From Grifola frondosa (taxonomy: Eukaryota > Basidiomycota > Agaricomycetes > Polyporales > Grifolaceae): DNA of 64,000 nt. Below are positions 1-12,210 of the stretch, one piece after another; within the stretch, counting starts at the first letter, position 1; the number at the start of each line of letters is the position of its first letter. A model generated the notes under the pieces. The model saw only the letters and a program-made list of their open reading frames with translations, was not told the DNA's origin and ran no database searches. The stretch is taken from the NCBI GenBank assembly GCA_001683735.1, contig LUGG01000020.1:434001-498000 (forward strand), given 5' to 3'. Position numbers and translations under genes: made by a program.

Positions 1-244
1 CGATGTGAGAAAGGGCGAGGAATATTCGTGTTTCCTGGTACTGGATGATGTGGTCGATATGGCCCGTGAACGTAATTCCGGATCGATCTGTAAGGTGCAC
101 GAATCCGGACAGTGGCATGAGGTCGAATCCGGTGGCGAGTGTGTCGTATAATAGGATGGGGAACCGAGGATCGATTACCATGGGGCACCATGGCATGCGT
201 CGATTGGGTGGGATTGGGTGGAGATTTGACATGATTGATGATGT

Positions 245-1476
245 CTAAACTCGATCCCGATGGTGGCCTTCGTGTGCTGTGCATATTACGGCACTCGGTT
301 GACTTGGTTGCCAAAGATGGTTATTTTTGGCCCTGTCCAGGTACCAACCACGTTTGGTGCGTGACAGCGCACACAGTTGTGATGTCACCGTGATATCCGT
401 CCGAACTGTCTTCTTGCCGATTTTGCGCAATTCGTTACACACTGTGATAATATGATCGGCACGTTCAGCGTCACAAGACGCCTCGAGCTATAAGCAGTGT
501 TAGTATCTTGGTATGAAACTCGATGCTAACGTACCGTCTTTTTAATCTCAGATTTTCGCGACGTGAAGCGCTTTTGTGCGTACGCCACAATTTTCTCCCA
601 CTTGCCATCCTCCTCCTCGTGAATATTCACAGGGAGGCCCCAACGCTTTTGCTGCACGATTTTCTGCGGCCCGAATAAGTATCCATACATGGCACAATGC
701 ATCTGTGAACGCACCAGCAGTGTTTTAAGGGGTGGTGCACCATCGTATTCAGGGATGGACGGTGAGAGAAATGCGTATAACATATTTATCAATATTTTTC
801 TATAGCAGTAAGTCAGCTATGGGCATACAATGTAGTGAATGCTCACCTGAACACGCTCAGGTATCTCCCAGTTGATATCCGATGTGTTCGCGGTGGCTGT
901 TATATGCTGATAAATCGATATGAGCATGCAGCGTTCATGACGTCGTGTTCATCATCGTTGGCCTATATAAATCCACACGCAGAGGTATCAGTTACAAAAG
1001 GACGATCTGTGACAGAAGGAACATACCTGGATCCACTTGCGCAGAAGGTCTTTATTTTCTGGTTTCAATCGTTGGCCGCAGCTTGTATGTCCAGATATTG
1101 AAGCTGGCTGTGATTGCGGCGTTTGGCCGGAATCAGAGGCGTTGGAGGCACCGCGTCGTCCGCTGAGGTGTGCTGACTCGAATCATTCAATGGAGCCAGT
1201 CCAGTGGAGTCTGAAGCATCGGCGGGCTCCAGATGGATGTGATTCCGGTGAGAATGGCAGCGGTGGAGAAGAACGAAGGTCTGTGCTATTCAGCCAGCTT
1301 GAAAATTCGTCAGGGGGTGGGTCTGTGGCCATTGAACGAAAGGAGAGTGTCACAGGGGAATGTGACTCACTGGTTTCAGTCCGCCTTGGCTCAAAGCTGC
1401 CGACAACTCCGTCCGTTTCGTTGCGCATGTGATGGCACGCCAGCGCAATCCACTTCCACCGGGTACGAATGCACAC
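245..1476 (-). CDS. Uncharacterised multi-exon protein, divergent partner of the transposon-like gene (partial model)
   Basis: Two exons can be joined with confidence on the minus strand. The first (about 792 to 532) ends in ...KSEIKKT before a GTACGT donor; an intron of about 47 bp ending in TTATAG leads to an exon that starts near 485 with LEASCDAERADHIITVCNEL and runs in the same frame to about 330. Further upstream, 950-1476 minus holds a Ser/Pro-rich, probably disordered segment that would fit the N-terminus, but its splicing is unclear. The style (disordered N-terminus, then a helical region with W-K-I...R-S-x-I-K-K) resembles a mushroom-specific family of unknown function that I know only as hypothetical proteins. 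No catalytic motif is visible. It lies head to head with the gene at 1530-6030. The family resemblance is from memory and weak; the two-exon join is what the sequence shows. Confidence 0.35.
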
Positions 1477-1529
1477 ACTTACCGTGAACTGATTTATCTA
1501 AACATGTCAATGGCCCAGGCTTCGAGTCT

Positions 1530-4500
1530 GTGGATGATGCCACAGTGCGGTGCATTCATTGTACCGCCAACAGCGCTAGTGATGTTACATTCACGCGCCG
1601 CAATGTCAAGAAGCACGGCGAATCTACAAGACATCGTGACGCTGTTAGACGGGATCAAGACAGAGCTGAACAGAGGGCTTACCAGAGTGCACGCCAAGAT
1701 CGGGATATTGGTCCGGCGACACTGTCGAGTGTCACAGAGCCAGTGCGGAGAGCTGAGGCAAGTAAATCACCCGAAGAGCCAGATGTGCTAAGCTCCCTGT
1801 TTATGCTGGATGTGATGGTGGATGAAGAGGGAGAAGCAGTGACGTTTTCAGCTGGAGAAGTTGAAGATGAGCGTGAACGCACCCGCTTGCTCCGAGAGAT
1901 TAAAAATCTCGACTTTCTTGAGCATGATCACAGTGCCCGATTGTACGATTTTGAGTCGTTCACCAAAGAATCCGACGCAACAGTCACCAATGTGGCTGCG
2001 GAGATTGAAGCACTTGGTGAGGAAGCCACATTTGCACTGGAAGAGACACTCACCTTCATAATAGGATTCTCGGAGGACTCATCGGATGATGAGAGCGCAT
2101 CCGAGACTGAGGGCCAAAAAATGCATTCCAGCCATCCATGGTACCCCCATGGGTCCAAAGTGGTAAGTATATATAGATGTATGTGCACAGACGGAAGCTC
2201 ACCGATCACGAGATGTTCCTTCTGGACATGTTGGATAACATGCCTCGCCTTCGGCTCTCAAGTGACCACATGAAGTTCATTTTGTGGATTTTAAAGGAAG
2301 TGGGTGTGCACGGAGTGCCTTCGTTCAACTCGTTTCGCAAGAGGCAAGATCAAATCAAGAAACTTGGAGGCACCCATCTGTAATGAAATGCTCACCCACT
2401 GGGAATGTATTCTATCAGAACCAACTCGCCAATCTGATTGCCTCAGTAAGCAGACAATAACCACGCAGGCAATGTAATACTGATTCAAGGGCATGCAAGG
2501 ATTGGGCCAATCCAAAAACTCGAGCGCACCTTGAGATATATCCGGTCCGAACTTCCTCGGTCAGCGAATCATATCATGCCGGCAAGTGGGTCCGCGATAT
2601 TGACCCCGAGCTCCAAGCGCCAATGTGGGCAGACGGCAGCAAACATTACTACCTCGGAGAGCTGGCCCAGCTCGAAATGGCGATCTTGTGATTCCAAGGT
2701 GCTGGTATCGTTACAAGTCTGGTGGAGAGGTTCATGCCGAGGCTTACCAAGTCGTGGAGGATGAATTCGTATGTACTTTGGCTTTCATGCAGGCAATGCA
2801 CAGCTGAATACTACCGGAACTAGTCACATGTACTTACAGTGCAGCCGGACACCTTCGTTGAGATCCAGACTTCCTCGTTGCATCGCAATGTCCATGACCT
2901 GAATGGCCATCTATCACAAGAGCGCACCTTGGCACGTAAGCTTCATTTCATAATTTGGGCTCCTGTGTAGGTTGACATGTCGGCCGGGTTAGAACCCCTT
3001 CCAAAGGGGGTTTATACTGGCATAAGCCCTCTTCGCACCACCGCCCACGGGCGCCCCATGTATTCCTGCTTCGTCAAGCTCTGGGGTGATGGCGTCTCGG
3101 GAAATCGAAGCAAGCAGTACAACGAGCACACCAATGTCTATGTCGCACATGCCAATCTTCCCCATGACAAGTTGTCTCAAGAATACTTCGTGCGCTTTTG
3201 TTCCACGTCGCCCAATGCCTCAGCCGGCGAACAGTTTGATGCTATTGTCGCGGACATCACGTTGGGTTCCCACAGTGTCAATTTCTGCTTATGCAAACTG
3301 ACATGATATATTACAGTGATGACAAGACTTGGCACGGTGCGTATGACTGTGAAATGCATGAGGAAATCTTGTTCCGCATCATTCCACATTGTTTACCTGC
3401 AGATAACCCTCAGCAATCCGAGATATGCTCACATGTCGGCTTGAATGGCAACTTGTGGTGCCGCAAATGTTTGCTGGGGGGATCCGAGCTGGAGCGAGCC
3501 ACTGACGAGACTTATGAACAGCATTTCTCGGTATGTGCTAATATATTATCCACGAACCTCAATAATGCAGTCTTGCACAGCCTGGTCCGCCTCGCACTGC
3601 TGTTGCGACGACTCAAGCTATTATCCGCCAACTTCACACAGCTGCACGAGGAGTCTCAAATGCTGTTTCTGCGCTGCAAACTCAAACAGGCGTCAAGGAC
3701 AAGCTCGCAGAGTTCTGGATTCAGAAGCTGCTGGAGCACGCAGGACAGCTGCGAGGCATTCGACTGCAAAATCGTCACACACGCGATCAACGTTTGAACA
3801 TTCCTCGAAACCCGGACAGAGCAAAGATCATTAACGAAATCGAAGATGAGATTGAGGGTGAGATGATTTGTTGGCTGATGACGCAGCCTCCCGAGAGCCA
3901 TGCCGCACTTGCTGTGGACTCCCGTGAGCCCATTATTATTGTCGTATCAATGGAGGCCTCACGCTTGCTCTCAGCGCTCAGACTGCAGTTACGTCCCGGT
4001 GACCATTACAATGCCCTGCTGACCTACCCAAGTACGTCCCGCTCTTGCTCTGCAGTCTCCAGTTGCTAACTGTTGCACTCATAGCCTTGGATGTTCATCG
4101 TGACACCCCAGTTGAATTACTTCATACATACCTTCTAGGCCAGGACAAGTACGTATGGCACCTCTGTTCGTCCGTCTGGATGCCGAGGCAGAGCGAGATG
4201 TTCGCAACGCGCCTCCAATCATCGTCGATTGACGGTCTGTCATTACCTCCAATCCGTGCTGCTTACATTGTTCAATACAAGAATAATCTTATCGGAAAAC
4301 ACTTCAAAGCCCTCCAGCAAGTCGGATTTTTCCATCTGGATGACAGTCTCTGCAGTCAAGAAGTCCAAGAGCTATGGAAAACCACTGGGGAACTCGGTGC
4401 CCTTCTGTGGTATCCAATAATCGAAAATATGGACGAGTATCTGGCGCGTTTTTCTCCCTTCTCACGTCGTCCAATGTCTCATTGCCCCGCTTGATATTTG

Positions 4501-6030
4501 CAGGCTGATGTGAAGATACTGATTGACAATTTGCTTGACGTCTGGTCTCGTATCGACCCCAAGCGCATTTTCGTCAAGCCAAAGTTGCACATTCTCTCTC
4601 ATATCTTGCAAGACATCCGCCATCACGGCCCTGCTGGACTCTATTCCACAGAGATCTTCGAATGCTTCAACGCGATCTTCCGGATGTGCAGTGTTCTGTC
4701 CAACCACCAAGCACCGAGCAGGGATATAGCTTGGGCGTGTGCTGACATGGACCGCTTCAAGCACCAGATCAGCGGAGGGTGGTGGCGCTTGCCGGATGGC
4801 TCCCATGTTCAAGCGGGCCCCAAAGTGCGTGCATATTTCAACAACGCCCATCTTCAGCGTCGTCTAGGCTACGTTGAACATAAAAACACACCTGCCGGTA
4901 TGTGAATCTACCACATCCGGGTTGCATGCTACTGACTTTGATTATCAGGCACTATACACCGCAAAAAGACTGGTTGCGAAGTGGTCACCTGGGAACAACT
5001 GACGCATGCCCGGGAACGTCAGTGTGTTGCGTCGCGGTTTGCCAAGGAGAGCTCATGGTTCCGGTCGAAGTCTGTGACATCACAGCATGGAGACTTGTGC
5101 CGTCCCGGTTCATGGGTGTTTGCAGATCACACGGTATGCATGTCCCGAGTCTGATTGCCACACACTATTAACATGAAGATTGGCGCAGGGAGTGACCATT
5201 GTGGGACGCATTGTCGACATCCTACAGCGCGCTGATGCTGGTCCAAGCGCGGACATGGGCGAGTGTTTGCTACTGGAAAGATTCACGTTGTGCAACAGCA
5301 GGCACCCACACTACAACATGCCGGAACTCATACAGGCTGATGAAGATGACCCATATGTGGTGCTAAACCCGCCGGTATGTGCCCGCAACAATGTATTATC
5401 TTGTGTTGACATGTACAACTTGCACAGTGTCTAGCATTCATTGTGAATGCGCAACATAATTGTTTCGACGGCAAATGCAGTGCCACTGGCCGCCGCACAC
5501 GTCGTCAAGAGAGAACTGACACTACACTTGAAGACGAATTTATTGTGCACGCAGACAACACCAGCTACATACTCAACATGCATGCCCTCCACAATGCGGT
5601 GTTAATTCGCCAAACACTGCCACGACATTTGTCCGTACCAATGCAATACCTAACAAACCGCGCGGAGGAACACAAGATGATGGCGGCGAAGCTTCGAACC
5701 GTACAAGAAGCGGCACGGCTCAAAGCAGTGGCGGCTCGCCATGATCGTGCCACAGCTAAAAAAGCTGCGAAGCAAGGCGATGGAGCGCAGGCTACCGGAG
5801 GAGCAGGCAACGATGGGAGTGGGGCCGGAGGACAAGGAAGTATGGGTGCTGGGAGCAATGGCACGTCGAGGATATTGGGGTTCGGGCAAAGTGGGGGTGG
5901 CGGATCTGTTACAAGCATGGTTGCGAGCAATGCGGGCATGTTACCCGCAACGCCGGCAGGGCGACCGATGCCGCGTCCACGATTTGCAGGTGCAGCGTTA
6001 GCAGCGGCGGCAGATGGGGATGTACCTTGA
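1530..6030 (+). pseudogene. Large transposon-derived protein of Agaricomycetes (Plavaka/CMC-like type), frame-broken
   Basis: At least ten exons encode a protein of about 1,100 residues of a multicopy mushroom family usually left as hypothetical and, I believe, related to Plavaka/CMC-type DNA transposons. Order of conserved blocks: a Cys-containing N-terminus (VRCIHC, near 1537) and an acidic linker; FLLDMLDNMPRLRLSSDHM (2216); DWANP (2510); HADAYQV-like block (2720); MYSCFVKLWGDGVSGNRSKQ (3060); SEICSHVGLNGNLWCRKCLL (3420); TPVELLHTYLLGQDKYVW (4105); ELGALLWYP (4390); TEIFECFNAIFRMCSVLSNH (4650); a Lys/Ala-rich tail with a Gly-rich stretch (5700-6030). Standard introns can be placed at about 2767, 2939, 3262, 3531, 4033, 4901, 5134 and 5374. 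Two places cannot be mended by splicing: near 2370 the frame jumps inside the GGT-PSVMKCSPTGNVF block and near 2675 one A is missing before NGDLVIPRCW. The boundary at 2163-2190 would need a 28-nt intron. I therefore call it decayed, unless the breaks are sequencing errors. The start is not fixed: no ATG opens this frame, a stop lies at 1485, and an upstream exon is possible. Confidence 0.7.
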
Positions 6031-6950
6031 TTAGTACAAACTTGCACAGTGGTCTCGGACTTGCATGGCAGAATCTGATTATAAGATATATTATGCCGGA
6101 TGTATACACACTATGCAGCGCTGTGGTGGAAGGCCGTCGCGTACGTAGGACGAGGTAGGACAGTGAGCGGAGGGACATAGATGATCCTAGCTAGACGCGG
6201 TGTAGCGTCTACGCAGGCGCGGCGTCTATTTCCTACATGGGTTCCGGCCAGCCGGTCCAGGTGGCGCCGGCGTCAAGCAAGGTTGGCGGTGTAGATGTTT
6301 GTCCGGAATTAGCATATTTGAGGGCCAAAAATTGGCCAAATTCTTGTCCGACTTTGCATTTTTTACCACCAAATCGAGCCAAATTTCCGGATTTCTTGTC
6401 CAGATTTAGCATTTTTGAGGCCCGCCGGCCGGTCAACTTTCGGGGCACCGTATGACAACTGAAGAGAAAACTCGGAAATATGGGCGACCATCCATGGCCA
6501 TGTTTGCCAAATCCGGAACATTCAGTTTACATGACAAGACCTCGAGCCTTTGCTACCAAGGACAAAAAAAAAAAAAAACCCCGGAACTACACTGAATACG
6601 TATGGTGTTTTTTTTTTTACACCAGGTAGCAGATGAAACAGATGCGGCGTAGAAAATGTATTCACCCTTCTTCAATCATAATTCGGAGGCGATGGAAGGG
6701 TTCAGAAACCGTGACATATACGTGATATACTGTGACAAATCGTGACATGTGACTATTGTGTTATCCGAGTTAGCATTTCTGAGGCCGAAAAGTTTGCATT
6801 TTTGAGGCCCTTTTTGGAGATTTCGGCGGACAGACGTCTAGTGGAGTTGCCCGGGGCCTGAGTCACTGCGCGTTGCATGCTGATGCTTGGACAGATTCCG
6901 TCCATCAGTCTGTGTCTCCGCAGTGAGCATGGAGGTGGCTCGGATACCTC
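6031..6950. other. Intergenic, AT-rich, with short repeats and homopolymer tracts
   Basis: No gene seen. The stretch holds a poly-A run (about 6566-6580), a short inverted repeat TGGTGT-T(n)-ACACCA around 6602-6625, clustered GTGACA words between 6708 and 6752, and the repeat family listed separately. It separates the transposon-like gene from the DUF4246 pseudogene and looks like transposon-edge debris. Confidence 0.5.
6309..6810 (+). repeat. Dispersed short repeat, consensus TTAGCATTTTTGAGGCC
   Basis: Four clear copies lie at 6309-6326 (TTAGCATATTTGAGGGCC), 6406-6423 (TTAGCATTTTTGAGGCCC), 6770-6787 (TTAGCATTTCTGAGGCCG) and 6793-6809 (TTGCATTTTTGAGGCCC). A fifth, shorter relative is GTCCGACTTTGCATTTTTT near 6337. 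Several copies are preceded by GTCCGGA, GTCCAGA or ATCCGAG, so the repeat unit is longer than the core. All copies point the same way. Function unknown; remnants of subterminal transposon repeats are the simplest guess. Confidence 0.6.
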
Positions 6951-8500
6951 GGAGCCTGGGGAGAAGAAACTGTGGGAGTTCCCGTCTCCATTCCAGTACA
7001 TCGAGACTACCTCGTCGAAGTGCGCCTACGCATCCTCTATGGCATCATTTGCGGGAAGCCTCGCTGGTGGGAGAAGGTCTTTAATATCGAGATCGTTGCG
7101 GGGCGGACGAAGAAGATTGAGGCCCAGGATAATGGAAGAGCATGGGGGTGGTGACAAGCGGTTTGACCCTGGCTCTGGTGAGAAGAGATGGCCTAGGAAC
7201 AAGATCACCCCCGCACAGTTGGGCTACGTTTTCAAGCAGTTGAAGTACGCTGCTCGATGCAGAGACGCAGAGATAGGCATCGAAGTGCGTACTACAATTC
7301 TCCCTTCCGAACAGATTGTGACATGATATCTATCTTTCCCATCTTCTATCACGTAGGCTACAGCCATCGCCAGAGCCTATCAATGCATGACTCTCATTCC
7401 TCCCGAGTTTAAGGCTGACTTACGGACAGGAGCGAAGGCGCTCGAATCTATCCCGTCTGAACAGCAAGATTGGCACCCGGGTTTCAACAACCAAGTCCTT
7501 GACCTCGTACACCCGTCTCTATACTGTTTCCGCATCGGCAAGAGTCTGTGGTACCGCCCTCCAGCCGTTCAAGAGTCGCTCGTCCCATTGCGCATATGGA
7601 TCTGCACGAATACGATCACCGGTGCACAGACTTAGATCCACTAGCTTGCAGTGTTCTGTTGTCACAACACCAACGGTTGCCGACCGGGTTTGTGGTCTCC
7701 GAGTCAGGTCAACTTCGTATTGCCGGTTATATCAACAATATACATCCTATCAAGTACGGCACAATCACGTCCATCTTGCAGTGGTTTATCCCGCTTTTCG
7801 AACGCGTCTTGACGAGTGCCCTAGAACCCGATAATCCACGTGCTGTAGAAATCGACCCGATTGCATGATATGACCACATCAATGATATAGAACCGGACGA
7901 AGATGAAGACTACGAAGATAAAGCGCACAAAGACATCGTTGAGGAGTTCGAGACTCAATACAAGTGGCTACTCATTCCAGACCTCCGGATATCAAAAAGC
8001 GCGTGCAAGTCAGCCTGAAGGGCATAATCAAGTGGCGAACATCGTGCTCACGCCGGAGAATCCCGAGTACCCTGGCGGCTGCTAGCACGTCCAAGGGATG
8101 GCGGACGCAGTGTATCGCCGCAACCATCTATTACTACGTTGCCGAAAACATCACGGAATCGCGGCTCAAGTTCAGGGCAGCCGTAGGCTCAGGCGATGAT
8201 TCCGGCGCCACCTATTGGAAGTACAAGAACAGTGATCGGAAGGCTTGATCAGTGGCGTACGGTATCCGCTACACGTTGAACCAAGACCACGGGTCCATCG
8301 TTGCGAAGGAAGATAGGTGTCTTGCATTCCCCAATATCTACCAGCACTGCGTTGCGGACCGGACAACGCCCGGGATGCGGCAGATTCCGTGTTTCTTTTT
8401 GTGCGACCCGAGAGGAGGCGAAGAAGGAGAGGGAAAAGTTGATGTGAAGGAAAACAACAAGAGTGTATTTGAGGCGGGATTCAACATGTGCGAACACTAA
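6950..8500 (+). pseudogene. DUF4246-family protein, degenerate
   Basis: DUF4246 proteins are common in fungi, about 500-650 residues, and of unproven function (a dioxygenase-like fold has been suggested). Recognisable pieces appear in order: RDYLVEVRLRILYGII and KPRWWEKVF (6999-7090), GEKRWPRNKITPAQL (7181), QQDWHPGFNNQVLDLVHPSL (7460), TGFVVSESGQLRIAGYINNI (7680), VANIVLTPENPEYPGG (8030), IYYYVAENITESRLKFRAAV (8128) and SIVAKEDRCLAFPNIYQH (8296). The pieces sit in different frames with no splice sites to join them at about 7125-7140, 7530 and between 7865 and 8130, and in-frame stops interrupt them (for example after the PEYPGG block at 8083). One normal intron is present (about 7282-7358). 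The gene is clearly broken several times, more than the isolated one-base slips seen elsewhere in the window. Confidence 0.8.
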
Positions 8501-9245
8501 TTTCGACACGACACCTGCGCTTGAAGCAACTTCGAATCCTGTATGATTTCATCACCAGCTGTGTGCTATGTTGGGCTATAGATCCGAATACAGTTCGAGA
8601 ATGTTGAAAACTACGCATCGACTATAAGGACAATTCGAAAGCTTGATCAAGGAGTCAACCTATGACTATGCTGACAGGTCCTGAGCGACATACGTGTGAT
8701 CCCTGCGAGGGTTAATTATCAGTTCAGACTCGTCACCTAGATCTTTTCCCGCGGATGGATTATTTTATATGCAAGGTTCAAATTGAGTGCATTCTTGGAG
8801 CACCCATGTACATATGGATTCGGAATCAACGTGAGGGATTGATTGCATGAAGGGGTTCCTTACGTTGTTTGAAATTCATAACTTTGATGTTGATATCGAA
8901 GGTAGTGGCTTCTCTTCACAATTCTAATAGACACGACGTTACATCTGCTTATCACGAATTATGTGAACATACCGAACTCACTAGTGCCAGCCTATGGACT
9001 CTGCAATATATATTCAATATTTATTCAGACGATCCGCGAAGTGGTTATTTCGACAGGAATAGCATATATAGACGTTCTTCCTCCGCCAGGAGTGGGAGTA
9101 TTCGACAATACAAACAACGCACCAATCACACCAAGCAACGTTCGTCACCAACATTGACCAGAACCCCACTTGCTATCTCTCTCTCATCAACGATAGTACC
9201 AGGACAACATCTAAATCGACCTCGCTACCAAACTTGTGCCACAGT
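8501..9245. other. Intergenic
   Basis: No coding segment or RNA gene recognised. The last 100 bases before 9246 are AC-rich and would be the leader of the acidic-protein gene. Confidence 0.4.
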
Positions 9246-9895
9246 ATGTCCCAAAAACCGGCCGATCCCGTAGAGGAGCCTGAGGTGGACGAGGCCGAGG
9301 ACAGCGACGAGTATGGTGATTTCGAGGTACGTCTGTTCGCTATGACGCGTGCAACAGCTTGGTTAACTGATCATGTTGACCACCGTCAGGAGGGGGGAGA
9401 GGAGGGAGAATACGAGGATGACGACGAGGGGGACGAGGAAGCATTGGAAACGGTGCGCTTCTCGTTTGTGCACACGCTAGCAGTGCATCGTCGTCTGTGC
9501 TTCCAGTTGACTTACACAAATGTTTCATTCTGTAACAGGGTGAACGAAGTTCTAGTTTAACCGCACTGCTGATTGGCGGTGAGGTATGCGACGTCACACG
9601 TCCGTTGTATCATTAATTGAAGACTAATGAATTACTTCCTACTAGGGCGGTGCTGCCAATATTGAGGAAGACGACGACGACGAAGAGTATCACGAGCCCG
9701 AGGTCGAGGAGAACGGGACGGCAGATGCACCATACACGATCGGCATCAAGCGTGGGAGGGAAGACGAAGAGGAAGAGAACGAAGGAGGTCCAGTGAAGGG
9801 TTGAATTCCAAGAAGGCACCGAAACTATCACGAAGAAAGCTAAGACCACGGATGAGGAGGAGGCTGAGGCTGAGGCTGAGGAGGCTGAGGATTAA
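9246..9895 (+). CDS. Small acidic low-complexity protein
   Basis: Four exons join cleanly: 9246-9326 (starts MSQKPADPVEEPEVDEAEDS), about 9390-9452, about 9539-9582, and from about 9647. Each intron has a standard GT donor and AG acceptor. The product is dominated by Glu and Asp, with a short hydrophobic Ser-Leu-Thr-Ala-Leu-Leu-Ile-Gly-Gly core in exon 3 and the block YTIGIKRGREDEEEE in exon 4. The acidic composition suggests a nuclear or chromatin-associated role, but no domain is recognised. In exon 4 the frame hits TGA at 9802-9804 (AAGGGTTGA); dropping one G gives VEFQEGTETITKKAKTTDEE and an acidic Ala-Glu tail ending at TAA 9893-9895, which looks like the true C-terminus. The break is either a base error or a real truncation. 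Confidence 0.55.
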
Positions 9896-10620
9896 ATATG
9901 GACTGTCACAAATCGGAGGAGAGGCATGTTTCGCATCATTTTTTATCGTCTTTTTATTCTGGTGGTGGCTTTTGAACCATTACGTTGTCGCAGAGATACT
10001 TTCTCCATGTGTTATGCTAGTTGATCGATGATCCAGTGCCACCCTCGAACAATGCTGTAGAACAAAATGTGTCTGTGTAAAGATAATGCCAATGAAATGG
10101 CAGTTTTGGAGTGTTAACCTCGCTGTGGCCAGATAGTTGACTGGGTGTATGCACTTGACATGCTGTTAAATGTCGGGAAACATCGTACAGCTATTGATGT
10201 CGTTTGCCTTCTAGCACTGTATTTAAGACATCGATGAGCACGAGCGGTTCAGTCATTTTGAAAGAATTCTCACATGGCCATATGCTCAACGTATATCAAT
10301 AGCTTGAGCGAACTCGTGATCCGCTCTCGGAGAGCAGCGAAACACGCCCTTGCACTGGGAAAATAATAAGGACCTATTATAATAATCAGTGGAGACTCGT
10401 ATGTGTATCATGGTCAACTTCTCCGTCTAACGCGGCCCAGAGTATTTCACACCGCGAGTGAAGTTGCAGGCACAAAATATAATCACGGGAAAGCATCCTG
10501 CATGACAAAACTTTTTGTATGCACTTGCATTCAACACCAATGACACAATCGTGAGACAGAAAAATACATCTAGTAATACACAGAGGCTCAACTTGAAATA
10601 TCCATCCTGCCGACCCGAGC

Positions 10621-11375
10621 TCACGGAACTACGAGTTCTTCTACCCACTTCTCTCCATCAAGCTTGAATTTGGTCCTTCGGTTTGGATTCGTCGCCAGCT
10701 GCGCCCAATCCACTTCGAATGGTTCGACGAAAATTAGCACGAAGTTCCTCAGTGCCTCCTCCTGGTTCTTCCTCTCCTCTTCGCTCTGTGCTTCTCCGAG
10801 TTTCGCAACCTCTGTTGGCCACTTCTTCGCCTCCTCATACGACGGTATAACCGAGCCGGGAGGGGGCACACACCAGCCCGCCTTCATGCGCGGACTCATC
10901 GCGTCGAACACCTCCAGGCGCTTCTTCTCCCAATCAAAACCCTGCGTCTGCATCTTTGCCAGCGCAATGAAGCGCGATGAGTCCAGAGTGTGGCGAGCGG
11001 CGTCTATGGGATGAGGAACGAGATGTACGCGACCAGACACGCGAAACTGGTCTTGCGAGCCTTGCATCCACCACGCAATCTCGACGTTCGGATTAGATAG
11101 CATCTGTACAACCTTAGGTGTTCGGATGTCCGTGGTGGTGAGCATAACCGGGAGGTATGGAGCTTCGTCTGGGATCACAATTCCACGGTGCACCTGAGAG
11201 CGGACATGCGGAGTATTGTTCGAGTCAACGGTCGCGATTTGGTATACTGGATGTTGAGATTAGTCTTCCATTGAGAGCGGTGTAAATTCGCATAGGACGT
11301 ACTAATTTGGCCTTTATTCTCCGGAAGGCTGAGGGCTTTGGTAATTGCAGTAAACCAACGGGGTGGGGACGCCAT
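10621..11375 (-). CDS. Pyridoxamine 5'-phosphate oxidase-like FMN-binding protein (Alr4036 type)
   Basis: Two exons, 11303-11375 and 10621-11246, with a 56-bp intron (GTACGT...CAG), give an intact protein of 232 residues starting MASPPRWFTAITKALSLPEN. The split-barrel flavin-binding fold is indicated by NTPHVRSQVHRGIV, the dialdehyde-like TDIRTPKVVQM block, VEIAWWMQGSQDQFRVSGRV (typical for the family) and the C-terminal WAQLATNPNRRTKF. Length fits the family. Members bind FMN and are thought to act on pyridoxine phosphate or related small molecules; the substrate is not proved. It is transcribed away from the sugar-transporter gene to its right and converges on the acidic-protein gene to its left. 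No odd features. Confidence 0.85.
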
Positions 11376-12210
11376 TGTTGAATGGTGTAAAGAAGTTCGG
11401 ATGCTAGTATGTCGCGTTTGTAATAGCTTGTGATAGAAACCATCACGTGGTGGAGCTTATCGACGCGCGACCAACGGTTCACGTTGGTTCAACGACTTCC
11501 TCAGATACACGATATAGTTGGACAAATGCCATGGTTCTTTAGGTTTACTGCACAATGCCCAACAAGGTCCGCGCCGGCTTCTAGGTGGACTAATGATTTA
11601 CATCGGATTTGAAGGCTGCTGATGTTTGAAAGCTGCATTTAGCGTGTGCTGTGAGTACTGTAACTGTTCGTAACGCGTATAGTTTCTGATGCTCTACACA
11701 GTGCCTAGTGTTCCGCTCCGTTGCGCAGATCGTGTCTCCGCTCTCGGCCAATCCAGTCCATTCGACGATCCACACTGCACCCAAAAGGTGTCAACATTTC
11801 TCTGGATATTTCCAGACGAATGTCTTGGGTGATGTACAACTCTTCCCATGTATCACGACCGTTCTTTGCCAAGTTTGTGTCCCTCTGTGGAACAAAGTGC
11901 GGCAGCACGTGATCTGAGGTGGTTGCGATCGATCGGGCGATCACAATGGGCGCTTATGACCATTTTCAGCCAGACCATGGGACTCACAAGTTCTCCAGGC
12001 GACCAAATACGCGTGTTCACCACATATCAGTCACCGGACCGTCATCAAAAATGTCCACGGTCCGCGTTCTTTATCTTTTATGCGCACTTCCACTCGCAAG
12101 AATTTTCCGGAGGAATATGTCCCACAATATAAAGGTGGGGCTTCGTGGTGTCTCGACCTCGTGAACCTCTGCTTCTTGCTTTTGACATCCACTGTTTCTC
12201 CCGTAGAAGA
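11376..12210. other. Intergenic between divergent oxidase-like and transporter genes
   Basis: About 830 bp with no recognisable gene on either strand. The right end carries the TATA box of the transporter; the left end is the promoter side of the oxidase-like gene. Confidence 0.4.
12129..12134 (+). promoter_or_regulatory. Probable TATA box of the sugar transporter
   Basis: TATAAA within CAATATAAAGGTG lies 77-82 bases before the transporter ATG at 12211, a usual distance for fungal TATA promoters. Confidence 0.5.

Noticed and set aside
5565..6047. Minus-strand Pro/Ala-rich open frame opposite the transposon gene
   Set aside because: It is the shadow of the Gly/Ala-rich tail of the plus-strand protein.
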